64,000 nt of DNA from Glycine soja (Eukaryota > Streptophyta > Magnoliopsida > Fabales > Fabaceae). The notes under the pieces were generated by a model. It saw only the letters and a list, made by a program, of their open reading frames with translations. It had not been told where the DNA came from and made no database searches. Numbering within the stretch: position 1 is the first letter of the stretch; every line of letters starts with the position of its first letter. Both the position numbers and the translations under genes were made by a program. Location: the NCBI RefSeq assembly GCF_004193775.1, contig NC_041002.1, positions 10,328,485 through 10,392,484 of the forward strand, in the 5' to 3' direction. Below are positions 33,542 through 43,004 of the stretch, piece by piece.

Positions 33542-34647
33542 CTAGACAAATGGCCTCAGTTATCTTAAGAAGGGGGGTTGAATTAAGATACAAAGACTAT
33601 TCCCCAATTAAAATTTCACTCTCTCTTTTTAGATTAACAACGCACCCTTAACATGAATTACTCAAAAGACAATTCAAAATAAACTTCTTTCAAGCCAAAG
33701 ATAAATAGCAATAAGTAAAAGAAGTTTAAGGGAAGAGAGAAATGCAAACTTGATTTATACTAGTTTGGCCACTTCCCGTGCCTACGTCCAATCCTCAAGC
33801 AACCCACTTGAGATTTTCCACTCTCTTTGTAAAACTTCTTTTACAAAGTTTGAACCACACAGGGACAACCCTTCCCTTGTGTTCAGGAATCCTTTACAAC
33901 AAGAGACCCTCAGTCTCTTAATCCCTTTTCAGAAGTAAGAAGAAGAGAAGAAGAAATCTCTCTTGAAAGAGATAGATTGTACAATGAAGATCAATCAAAA
34001 TTCCTTATTGAATATGCAAGTGTTTGACCAAGGAATTTTTTTTAAAGGATGAGACATTTTAGTTCAGAAAAACTCTCTTAATCTTTTGAGAGGATAAAAC
34101 TTTTTAGGCAATAGAAACTCTCTCTTTTTAATTCGTGTTTCCAAGTCACACATAAATAGACCTTTGATGGCCATTCATAAACCATTTGAAAAGTTGTGAC
34201 TCTTGGAAATAGCTTTCTGAAATTCTCCTCTGGTAATCGATCCCAAGATTTGTGTAATCGATTAGAGGCTTTAAAATTTGAATTAAAACGTTTATTAACT
34301 GTTGGTAATCGATTACCAATATTGTGTAATCGATTACACAGTCTAAAATTTGAATTCAAATTTTAATAGCTATTGTAAACCATTTTTGGCCACTGGTAAT
34401 CGATTACATCCTCTGGTAATCGATTACCAGAGAGTAAATCTCTTGAAAAAAACTTTTTAACTTAAATTTCTTGGCCAAACGTTTTGCTATTTCAATTAGG
34501 AATTCCCTTCCTAAAATACTAGTGATCTTCTTGATGTTGTATCTTGTATTCTTGAATCATTGTCTTGAATTAAACTTGAGAAGCGCATTTTCATCAAATC
34601 ATCACGATCATCATCAAAACATCAAAGACAAAGGCTTTGCTTCTACA
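33542..34647 (-). repeat. 5' LTR of element D
   Basis: 1106 bp, with GTAATCGATTAC copies at about 34233-34430 and AACCG TSD after it (34648-34652). Confidence 0.9.
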
Positions 34648-35631
34648 AACCGATCATTTGTGTTGTAATCTCGTTTAATCACTGTTAAAACAAAATCTAA
34701 CCGATCGTTCACACTATAACCTCGGTTAAACCAAAAAAAGGAAAATAATAATAAAATAATCAAAATATCCTGAAAAAAATAATAAAAAAAATCAATCGGA
34801 CGTTTTTCTTTGAAAGTTTCCTTGAATTAATTGACTAATAATCGAAGTGAAACCAAGGCTAAAATCAACTCACAAATCAAGCTTTGTCCGCAAAAATCAC
34901 TAAAAACCCTTTTAAGGTCCAACGCCTTAAACGGTCCTCTTTGCTTTTATCGGTTTACATGGACCGTTCAAAAGCATAAAATCAACATGTAACTTTAGCA
35001 CTTTTGCAAGAACTACGTAGGTCTGATTTCCTCATTGCAATTAAGGATACATAGGAGCAAAAGCCTCGCTTTTGTCGACCACCCCAAGAGATCGTTAATG
35101 GTCCAACGCCTTAACGTTTCTCTCCTTTCAAAATCAAAAGATCGTTTAATGGTCCAACGCCTTAAATGACCTTTGTTCGGTTAAAATTGATCTTGCGGAA
35201 AAAGATCAAAACAACTTAACCAACGTTTAGTTCTGAAAGAACTACGTAGGTCTAATTTCCTCATCGCAATTGAGGGTACGTAGGAACAAGGGAAACACCC
35301 TTGTCGACCACAAAAATGATAAAAAATACAAAAAGGCATAAAAAGACATAAAAGCATAAAAAGGGAAAAATACATAATTTTGAAAGTCATATTTGCACAC
35401 TTGATTGAAGGTTGCCGTCCCTTGTGATGGACGTGTGGGGTGCTAATACCTTCCCGGTGCATAAAAACAACTCCCAAATCTTTCACGCTTAAAGTTGATA
35501 GACCACACCTTTCCGGTTTTTCTGACGTTTTCCTCGAATAAACGTTGGTGGCGACTTTGGGCATTTTCCCTTCTTGGAAAATGCACCCGTGAGCCCCGCA
35601 TCGCCCTCCCGCCGAAGGGTAGGTTGTGACA
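34648..35631 (+). repeat. 5' LTR of C, second part
   Basis: Resumes at AACCGATCATTTGTG exactly where 9065 stops, matches 44060-45101, and ends GTTGTGACA. The 3' LTR has one extra copy of a roughly 45-bp segment (near 44510-44600). Confidence 0.88.
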
Positions 35632-35632
35632 G

Positions 35633-35652
35633 TTGACGACTCCACTCGGGAC
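35633..35652 (+). other. Primer binding site of C
   Basis: TTGACGACTCCACTCGGGAC, the B-type PBS with two changes. Confidence 0.7.
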
Positions 35653-36098
35653 TGTTTTTAGAGAGTTAGGCCTTCTAATCTCGTGCAATATCATGACTTC
35701 CTCTTTTGTCGATTCCCTTTTATTTCTCTTATGTTCTTGTATATAACTCTTTGATGCTTTTAGTTTGTTTTTGAAATGTATGCATGAGATAGATATTTAT
35801 TCATTTGATGCACACAAACACCAACACTATTTGTACACACGGTGAGTTGAAAAGGGGCCCTATACCCGGGTCCATGGGAACATAAGGAGTGGAGGTGAAT
35901 CTGTGGACATGTTGGGTCTTCGACTTGCTTGATAACAGTGAACCCTCATCTAGAGTTTTTCTCTTTGATAACATATTGTTGCTGGTAGTCCTTACTGCTG
36001 CAATATGTTTTTTTCGAAGGGGATGATACCTCTAAAAACCATCAAGAGAGATATGACCACCTTGGGAATTATCACTAAAAGCCTTTGAGTTCCTCCCG
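35653..36098 (+). other. 5' leader of C
   Basis: Homologous to the B leader up to GATGATACCTCTAAAAACC near 36040, then runs into the minisatellite. Gag-pol is missing from this point. Confidence 0.7.
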
Positions 36099-38075
36099 TT
36101 AAGAGGGTTACACGCTCTCACCTTCAGAGGACTACACGTCCTCGCCTTAAGAGGGTTGCACGCCCTAACCTTCAGAGGACTGCACGTCCTCACCTTCAGA
36201 GGGCTACGCGCCCTCACCATCAAAGGCCTACTCGTCCTCGCCTTTAGAGGGCTGCACACCCTTGCCTTCAGAGGACTACATGTCCTCCCCTTTAGAGGAC
36301 TACACGTGCTCACTTTCAGAGGGATGCACGCCCTCGCCTGTCCTCACCTTTAGAGAACTACACGTCCTCGCCATCAGAGGACTACATGCCCTCGCCTTGA
36401 GAGGACTACACGTCCTCGCCATCAGAGGACTACATGTCCTCGCCTTAAGAGGACTACACGTCCTCGCCTTCAGAGGACTACACGTCCTCACCTTCAGAAG
36501 AGTGCACGTTCTCGCTTTTAGAGGGCTACACGCCCTCACCTTTAGAGGACTACACATCCTCACCTTCAGAGGACTACACATCCTCCCTTTCAGAGGACTA
36601 CACATCCTCGCCATCAGAGGGCTACACCTCCTCACTTTCAGAGGGCTACACCTCCTCACCTTCAGAGGACTACACCTCCTCCCCTTCAGAGGACCACACG
36701 TCCTCGCCTTCAGAAGGCTACACGCCTTCGCCTTTAGAGGACTACACGTCCTCGCCTTCAGAGGACTACACGTCCTCGCCTTTAGAGGGCTACACGCCCT
36801 CGCCTTCAGAGGACTACACGTCCTCGCCTTCAGAGGACTACACGTCCTCTCCTTTAGAGGGCTGCACGCCCTCGCCTTAGGAGGACTTCACGTCCTCACC
36901 TTCAGAGGACTACACGTCCTCGCCTTCCAAGGGCTACACGCCCTCGCCTTCAAAGGACTACACGTCCTCGCCTTCAGAGGACTACACGTCCTTGCCTTTA
37001 GAGGGCTACACGTCTTCACCTTAAGAGGACTACATGTCCTCACCTTCAGAGGGCTGCACGCCTTCACCTTCAAAGGACTACACGTCCTCGCCTTGAGGAC
37101 TACACGCCCTCACCTTTAGAGGACTACATGTCCTCACCTTCAGAGGGCTACACGCCCTCGCCTTCAAAGGATTACACGTCTTCACCTTCAGAGGACTACA
37201 CGTCCTTGCCTTTGGAGGGTTGCACGCCCTCGCCTTCAGAGGACTACAGGTCCTCACCTTCAGAGGACTACACGTCCTCGCCTTCAGAGGAGTGCGCGTC
37301 CTCACATTAAGAGGACTACACGTCCTCACCTTCAAAGGGCTACACGATCTCACCTTTAGAGGACTACACGTCCTCACCTTCAGAGGGTTGCACGCCCTCA
37401 CCTACAGAGGACTGCACGTCCTCACCTTCAGAGGGCTACACGTCCTCGCCTTCCAAGGGCTACACGCCCTCGCCTTCAAAGGACTACACGTCCTCGCCTT
37501 CAGAGGACTACACGTCCTTGCCTTTAGAGGGCTACACGTCTTCACCTTCAGAGGACTACATGTCCTCACCTTTAGAGGGCTGCACGCCTTCACCTTCAAA
37601 GGACTACACGTCCTCGCCTTGAGGACTACACGCCCTCACCTTTAGAGGACTACATGTCCTCACCTTCAGAGGGCTACACGCCCTCGCCTTCAAAGGATTA
37701 CACGTCTTCACCTTCAGAGGACTACACGTCCTTGCCTTTGGAGGGTTGCACGCCCTCGCCTTCAGAGGACTACAGGTCCTCACCTTCAGAGGACTACACG
37801 TCCTCGCCTTCAGAGGAGTGCGCGTCCTCACATTAAGAGGACTACACGTCCTCACCTTCAAAGGGCTACACGATCTCACCTTTAGAGGACTACACGTCCT
37901 CACCTTCAGAGGGTTGCACGCCCTCACCTACAGAGGACTGCACGTCCTCACCTTCAGAGGGCTACACGCCTTTACCTTCAGAGGACTACACGTCCTCGCC
38001 TTCAGAGGACTACATATCCTCACCTTCAGAGGGCTCCACATCTGTGCCTTCAGAGGACTTATGGTCCTCTGCCCT
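36099..38075 (+). repeat. 24-bp minisatellite array of hairpin units (about 80 copies)
   Basis: Units such as GAGGACTACACGTCCTC plus GCCTTCA. The period is 24 bp, so all three frames on both strands stay open for long stretches; this creates apparent repeat proteins (RGLHVLAF, SSPSEDYT, KVRTCSPL) that I do not accept as genes. Each unit is an inverted repeat of 6-bp arms around TACAC. Two main types exist, GAGGAC/GTCCTC and GAGGGC/GCCCTC. It stands in C where gag-pol would be. Confidence 0.93.
36900..37951 (+). repeat. 526-bp higher-order duplication in the 24-bp array
   Basis: Landmarks repeat at an exact offset of 526 bp: CGCCTTCCAAGGGCTACACG at 36921 and 37447, and a 2-nt-short unit (CCTTGAGGAC) near 37093 and 37619. 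526 equals 22 units of 24 minus 2. The copies differ at only a few bases, so a 22-unit block was duplicated recently. Confidence 0.9.
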
Positions 38076-38119
38076 TAATGCTTAACCGAGACTTGCGCTC
38101 CCGGTTGAGGGGCCAATAG

Positions 38120-38952
38120 TTTCCCTTTATCAGTCCCTTGGTCACCCCCCTGATCTTGGAGGAGGGCCAACTGTGCGAGCACAACTAGAGGGAGGCTATC
38201 GTGCAACCACTATGCATACTGGGGCAAGATTTCACCCGTGCCGCTACAAAGAGACTAGTGCGGATCATGCACACCAACATGACCACTCTTACACAGATAT
38301 GGATGATGTTGCTACTTAGCAACATTTTGCCTAGTGACCACAATGCTGATCTCCCCTTGCGAAAGTATCAGTTGGTGTGTGCCGTCATGACATAGGTAAG
38401 TATGCACGTGGCTCAACTGATTTTTTATGCCATCCACTATTTGTAGGGATCGCGAGACACCCAGTGGACCCGGACGAGCCCAACAGGGCCTTGGGGTTTC
38501 CAGCTCTGGTTACGGGCCTCTGTCAGTCCTATAGGGTGCTTGTCCCCCCAGCAAGGTCATGCTATCATGACATAGGTAAGTATGCACTTCTCTCAACTGA
38601 TTTCTGATGTCATCTATTGTTTACAGGGATTGCACCCGCAAGACACCCAGTGGACCCGGAGAAGTCCAACAGGGTCTTGGGGTTTCCAGATCTGATTACG
38701 GGTCTCTATCAGTTCTACGGAGTGCCTGTCGCCCCCAGCAAGGTCATCAGGCCCCCTACTAACCGAGCTTTCATCAAGAAGTACTGCGCCCCCAGGCAGG
38801 CGCAGGGCAAGACACCACAGCAGCCTGGGGATCGCCGGCAGCGGGCAACAGACACACCGTCGCCACCTCCAAAGCCCCTCAGCTCATCTACAAAAGCTGG
38901 AGTGTTCCCTATGACCCGACCAGCAAGCGACCAAGTCCAAAGCCAAAGGTAA
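38120..38952 (+). pseudogene. ORF3 remnant in C (PF20167-like)
   Basis: Homologue of B ORF3 in the same relative orientation (element sense). Recognisable parts are RIMHTNMTTLTQIWMMLLLS, SDHNADLPLRKYQLVCAVM, SNRVLGFPDLITGLYQFYGV and VIRPPTNRAFIKKYCAPRQA. The N-terminal third is absent, the frame is broken and a TAG precedes the SMHVAQLI segment. A 180-bp tandem duplication (second copy starts near 38570) repeats from HVAQLI to the GFPALVTGL region. A short Ala/Pro/Ser tail ends at 38952. Confidence 0.75.
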
Positions 38953-39179
38953 GCAAAAGTACTAGTTCCGTGACCGACAAGTCATCACGCGTCCAGCTCA
39001 AGACGTTAACGAAGCGCTACTAGGAGGCAACCTAGTACCCTTTAAATTTTTGCTTGTTATTTGATCACCTTTTGTTTCTTAAGTCATAGTAGGACACACC
39101 TAGTTGCTCACGATTCTAGGAATTTAAATAAAACAAGCACAAGCTCGGAAAGTAGTCATTCCTCACCAAAACACCATTC
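38953..39179 (+). other. C sequence between ORF3 remnant and solo LTR K
   Basis: No gene seen. Ends with CATTC (39175-39179), left TSD of K. Confidence 0.5.
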
Positions 39180-40872
39180 TGTGGAAGCAAAGCTTTATGA
39201 TGAATCAACAATGATTCAAAGGTGTTTTGATGATAACAATGATGACAACAAAAGATGATGACAAAAGTGATGAACAAAAAGCTCAAGTGAATCAAAGAAC
39301 ATCTCAAGAGAATCAAGAACAAGTCAAGAGTTCATGAATCAAGAAGAATTCAAGACTCAAGAAGAAAGCCTACAAACAAGAATCAAGATTCAAGATTCAA
39401 GATCTCAAGAATCAAGATCAAGATTCAAGACTCAAGATTCAAGAATAAAGAAAGGACTCAATCAAAATAAGTATTAAAAAGTTTTTCAAAACTTTGAATA
39501 GCACATGAGTTTTTGACAAAACCTTTACCAAAGAGTTTTTACTCTCTGGTAATCGATTACCATATTGTTGTAATCGATTACCAGTAGCAAAATGAGTTTG
39601 AAAATGTTTTCAAACTGAATTTACAACGTTCCAAATATTTTCAAAAGCCTGTAATCGATTACAATGTTTTGGTAATCGATTACCAGTGTCCTTGAACGTT
39701 GAAATTCAAATTTAAAAGTGAAGAGTCACATTGTTTCACTCAAAAGCTTTGTGTAATCGATTACACATATTTGGTAATCGATTACCAGTGTTTATTTCTG
39801 AAAAATCTAAAGATGTAACTCTTCAAAAAGGTTTTGACTTTTTCAAATGGGTTTTAAGTTTTTCTAAAACGTTATAACTCTTCTGAATGGCCTTCTTGAC
39901 CAGACATGAAGAGTCTATAAAAGCAAGGCTTTGTTTTACATTTTTAATAAATCTTTCTAACAACAATCTTGAATACTTTTGCTTTTCCAATCAATCCTTT
40001 GCAAGCCTTGAAATCTCTTTGAAGTTCTTCTTCTTCTTCTTTGTACCAAAAGCTTTATGAATTTTTCTGGTTTTATAAACCTTGAAAACTTGTGCTATTC
40101 ATCCTTTTCATTCTCTTCTCCCTTTGCCAAAAAGAATTTGCCAAGGACTAACTGCCTGAATTCTTTTTGTGTCTCTCTTCTCTCTTTTCCAAAAGAACAA
40201 GGGACTAACCGCCTGAATTCTTTTGTGTCTCCTTTCTCCCTTGTCAAAGAATTCAAAACGACACAATTTGAGAATTCTTTTGATTCTTCCCATTCCCTAA
40301 TACAAAAGCGTTCAAAGGTTTAACCGCCTGAGAATTCTTTTGTATCCCCATTCACAAAGTATCAAAGGTGTAACAACCTGAGATCTTTGTCTTAACACAT
40401 TGGAGGGTACATCCTTTGTGGTACAAGTAGAGGGTACATCTACTTGGGTTTGACTGAGAACAAGAGAGGGTACATCTCTTGTGGATCAGTTCTAGTGGAG
40501 GGTACATCCACTTGGGTTTCAAAGAGAACAAGGGAGGGTACATCCCTTGTGGATCTTTGCTTGTAAAAAGATTTTTACAAGGTTGAAAGAAATCTCAAGG
40601 ACTGTAGGTCGCTTGGGGACTGGAGGTAGGCACGGGTTGTTGCCGAACCAGTATAAAAACTCTTGTGTGTTTGTTTCCTTCTTCCCTACTCTTTTACTTT
40701 CTGCTGTGCATTTAATTTTCGCTTTTACTTTCTGTTAAGTTTCTCTTTTACTCCATATTCTCTTAACAACAAAAGTAAAAGCCTTAAAAGAGTAATTTTT
40801 AATTGGTAAAGTTTTAGGAATAATTAATTCAACCCCCCCTTCTTAATTATTCTGAGGTCACTCGATCCAACA
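39180..40872 (+). mobile_element. Solo LTR K (copia/sirevirus-like), TSD CATTC
   Basis: 1693-bp LTR, TGTGGAAGC...CTCGATCCAACA, with perfect TSD CATTC (39175-39179, 40873-40877). It holds six GTAATCGATTAC palindromes at about 39545-39790, TATAAAAG at 39916-39923, and the GGCCGAACCAG-type block (as TGCCGAACCAGTATAAAAAC) near its end. It is in the A LTR family by both termini. Confidence 0.9.
39916..39923 (+). promoter_or_regulatory. TATA box of solo LTR K
   Basis: TATAAAAG about 130 bp downstream of the palindrome cluster; inferred core promoter. Confidence 0.55.
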
Positions 40873-40877
40873 CATTC

Positions 40878-41340
40878 CCGAAAAAGTCCTATTGATCCAT
40901 GATCACGCACGTAATCTTTGATTTGATAGGAAATGATTTGCAAAATTAAGTCATGACATATCCATGGTTCGGAATTAGAATAGAACACTTACCTGTGTGA
41001 GATTGATACACTTCGAGTGATTTTCTTCTATTTTTTTGGACCCATTGTTTCCCCTAAATGGTCGTTTAGAAATGAAACGCTAACATCCAAAATCTCATTT
41101 ATGGTTATGAGAAAATTTCATCAGCATACTCTCCTTCCCCAATAGACACATTGTTTTTCATCAAAAAATCATATATTGCTCTGATCAGTTGGAGGTTTGT
41201 TTCTTTACTAAAGCATGTTCGCATTTTAGTGAAAAAACATCAAGATTATTTTAGTCTCACAAAGCCAAGAACTACATAGGTATGAGTTCTTCATCACAAA
41301 TTGAGGATATGTCGGAGCAAAAGCCTCACTTTTGTCGACC
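40878..41340 (+). other. 3' UTR of C before the second array
   Basis: Homologous to the complement of 16090-16340 in B (TTTGATTTGATAGGAA, then GCAAAATTAAGTCATG). No gene. Confidence 0.6.
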
Positions 41341-42735
41341 GCCCCACCTTTCGCTATCTTGACCCGAGAAGTTAGGTGGCAGGCAGAGATACCCAAATGG
41401 TTATCCATACAAAACGATTTTTGTTAATCCTGACCCGAGAAGTCAGGTGGCATGTGAAGATACCCAAGTGGTTATTCATATAAACACTTTTTCGCTATCC
41501 GTTAGACTCAGAGTTCGGTAGGATGAAGAGACTAACGTCGTCATCTGCACCCTTTGTCAACCAGGGGCAAGCGAGCCCGTTGACACGCAGAGACTAATAT
41601 CATCTTCTGCACCTTTGTCATCCAGAGATGGCATGTCCGATGACATGCAGAGATACCCAAGTGATTATCCATACAAAACGATTTATGTTAATCCTGACCC
41701 GAGAAGTCAGGTGGCAGGCGGAGATACCCAAGTGGTTTTCCGTACAAAACAAATTTTGTTAATCCTGACCCGAGAAGTCAGGTGGCAGGTAGAGATACCC
41801 AAGTGGTTATCCATATAAACACTCTTTTGCGATCTATCAGACTCAGAGTTCGGTACCATGCAGAGACTAACATCGTCATCTGCACCCTTTGTCAACCAGG
41901 GGCAAGCGAGCCTGTTGACACGCAGAGACTAACGTCATCTTTTGCAGCTTTGTCATCCAGAGACGGTGAGTCCGGTGACATGCGGAGATACCCAAGTGGT
42001 TATCCGTATAAACACTCTTTCACTATCCGTTAGACTCAGAGTATGGTAAAATGTAGAGACTAACGTCGTCATATGCACCCTTTGTCAACCAGGGGCAAGC
42101 AAGCCCGTTGACATGCAGACACTAACATCGTCTTCTGCACCTTTGTCATCCAGAGACGGCGAGTCCGGTGACATGCGGACATACCCAAGTGGTTATCCGT
42201 ACAAAATGATTTCTGTTAATCCTGACCCGAGAAGTCAGGTGGCAGGCGGAGATACCCAAGTGGTTATCCGTACAAAAAGATTTTTGTTAATCCTGACCCG
42301 AGAAGTCAGGTGGCAGGCGGAGATACCCAAGTGGTTATCCGTATAAACACTCTTTTGCTATCCGTCAAACTCACAGTTCGATAGCATGCAGAGACAAACA
42401 TCATCATCTGCACCCTTTGTCAACTAGGGGTAAGCGAGCCCGTTGACATGCAGAGACTAACGTCGTCTTCTGCACCTTTGTCATCCAGAGACGGCGAGTC
42501 CGATGACATGCGGAGATACCCAAGTGGTTTTCCGTACAAACCAACTTCTGTTAATCTCGACCCGTGAAGTCAGGTGGCAGGCGAAAATACCCCAAGTGGT
42601 TATCCGTACAAACGCACTTCTGTTAATCCTGACCCGTGAAGTCAGGTGGCAAGCGGAAATACCCCAAGTGGTTATCCGTACACACACAGTTCTGCTACCT
42701 CGACCTGTGAGAAGTCAGGTAGCATGTGGAGATGC
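41341..42735 (+). repeat. Complex tandem array of hairpin modules in the 3' UTR of C
   Basis: Alternating modules of about 70 bp and longer. Module 1 contains CCTGACCCGAGAAGTCAGG (stem CCTGAC/GTCAGG), then GGAGATACCCAAGTGGTTAT. Module 2 holds GTCAACCAGGGGCAAGCGAG and CCGTTGAC (stem GTCAAC/GTTGAC). Module 3 holds TGTCATCCAGAGA and CGATGACATG (stem TGTCATC/GATGACA). The order is irregular with local duplications, for example near 42220-42330. It is unrelated in sequence to the array of B although it sits at the same place. Confidence 0.88.
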
Positions 42736-42991
42736 ACTATACGGTAATCCACACACATTTCGAAGACGACAATGTCTTCACCTCAAAAACTTCAATATCC
42801 TTTTTCGTTGTGCTTCGTAGGACTCGACGTCCTTTGTTAGTACTTTTTTTTTAAAAAAGGAATTTCAATATCTTCATGCCTTCACAGGTTTTACTGCTTG
42901 GATTTGCGCTAGTGGCCGGTCGAGTAAAGATTCTGCTCGAACGAAATTAGTCTTATCTTTACTTCCCTTTTATCTCCAATAAAAGATAAGT

Positions 42992-43004
42992 AAAAAGGGG
43001 CAAC
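42992..43004 (+). other. Polypurine tract of C
   Basis: AAAAAGGGGCAAC abuts the 3' LTR start TGTCATACC. Confidence 0.85.

Larger units (their letters stand above)
9066..34647 (-). mobile_element. Element D: pol-less copia/sirevirus-like element
   Basis: Minus-strand element in the 5' LTR of C with perfect TSD AACCG (9061-9065, 34648-34652). About 5.7 kb without element B. Order in its own sense: 5' LTR (33542-34647), initiator-Met PBS, gag (33492 down to 32553, interrupted by B, resuming at 12709), short protease-like remnant, spacer, internal promoter, ORF2 (10573-11710), PPTs, 3' LTR (9066-10131). No RT or integrase is present. The architecture is the same as A, but the LTR belongs to a different subfamily (close to H). 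LTRs differ by about 6 in 230 bp by eye. Confidence 0.87.

Noticed and set aside
35181..35694. Minus-strand frames of up to 154 codons in the LTR of C
   Set aside because: Repeated in the other LTR with different breaks; no family match, and promoter and PBS show this is non-coding LTR.
36099..38075. CRISPR-like array
   Set aside because: Units are contiguous 24-mers with no unique spacers, in plant DNA.
36262..38078. Long repeat proteins on both strands (RGLHVLAF, KVRTCSPL and SSPSEDYT repeats, up to 285 residues)
   Set aside because: A 24-bp period free of stops keeps all frames open at once; there is no start context, promoter or family match, and a 2-nt deletion breaks the frame in both duplicated blocks.
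38396..38626. 51-bp introns (GTAAGT...CAG) in the ORF3 remnant of C
   Set aside because: The same segment is coding in B (SIHVAQLIADAIYLF) and fits the family domain; the apparent GTAAGT aligns with coding ATGAGC.
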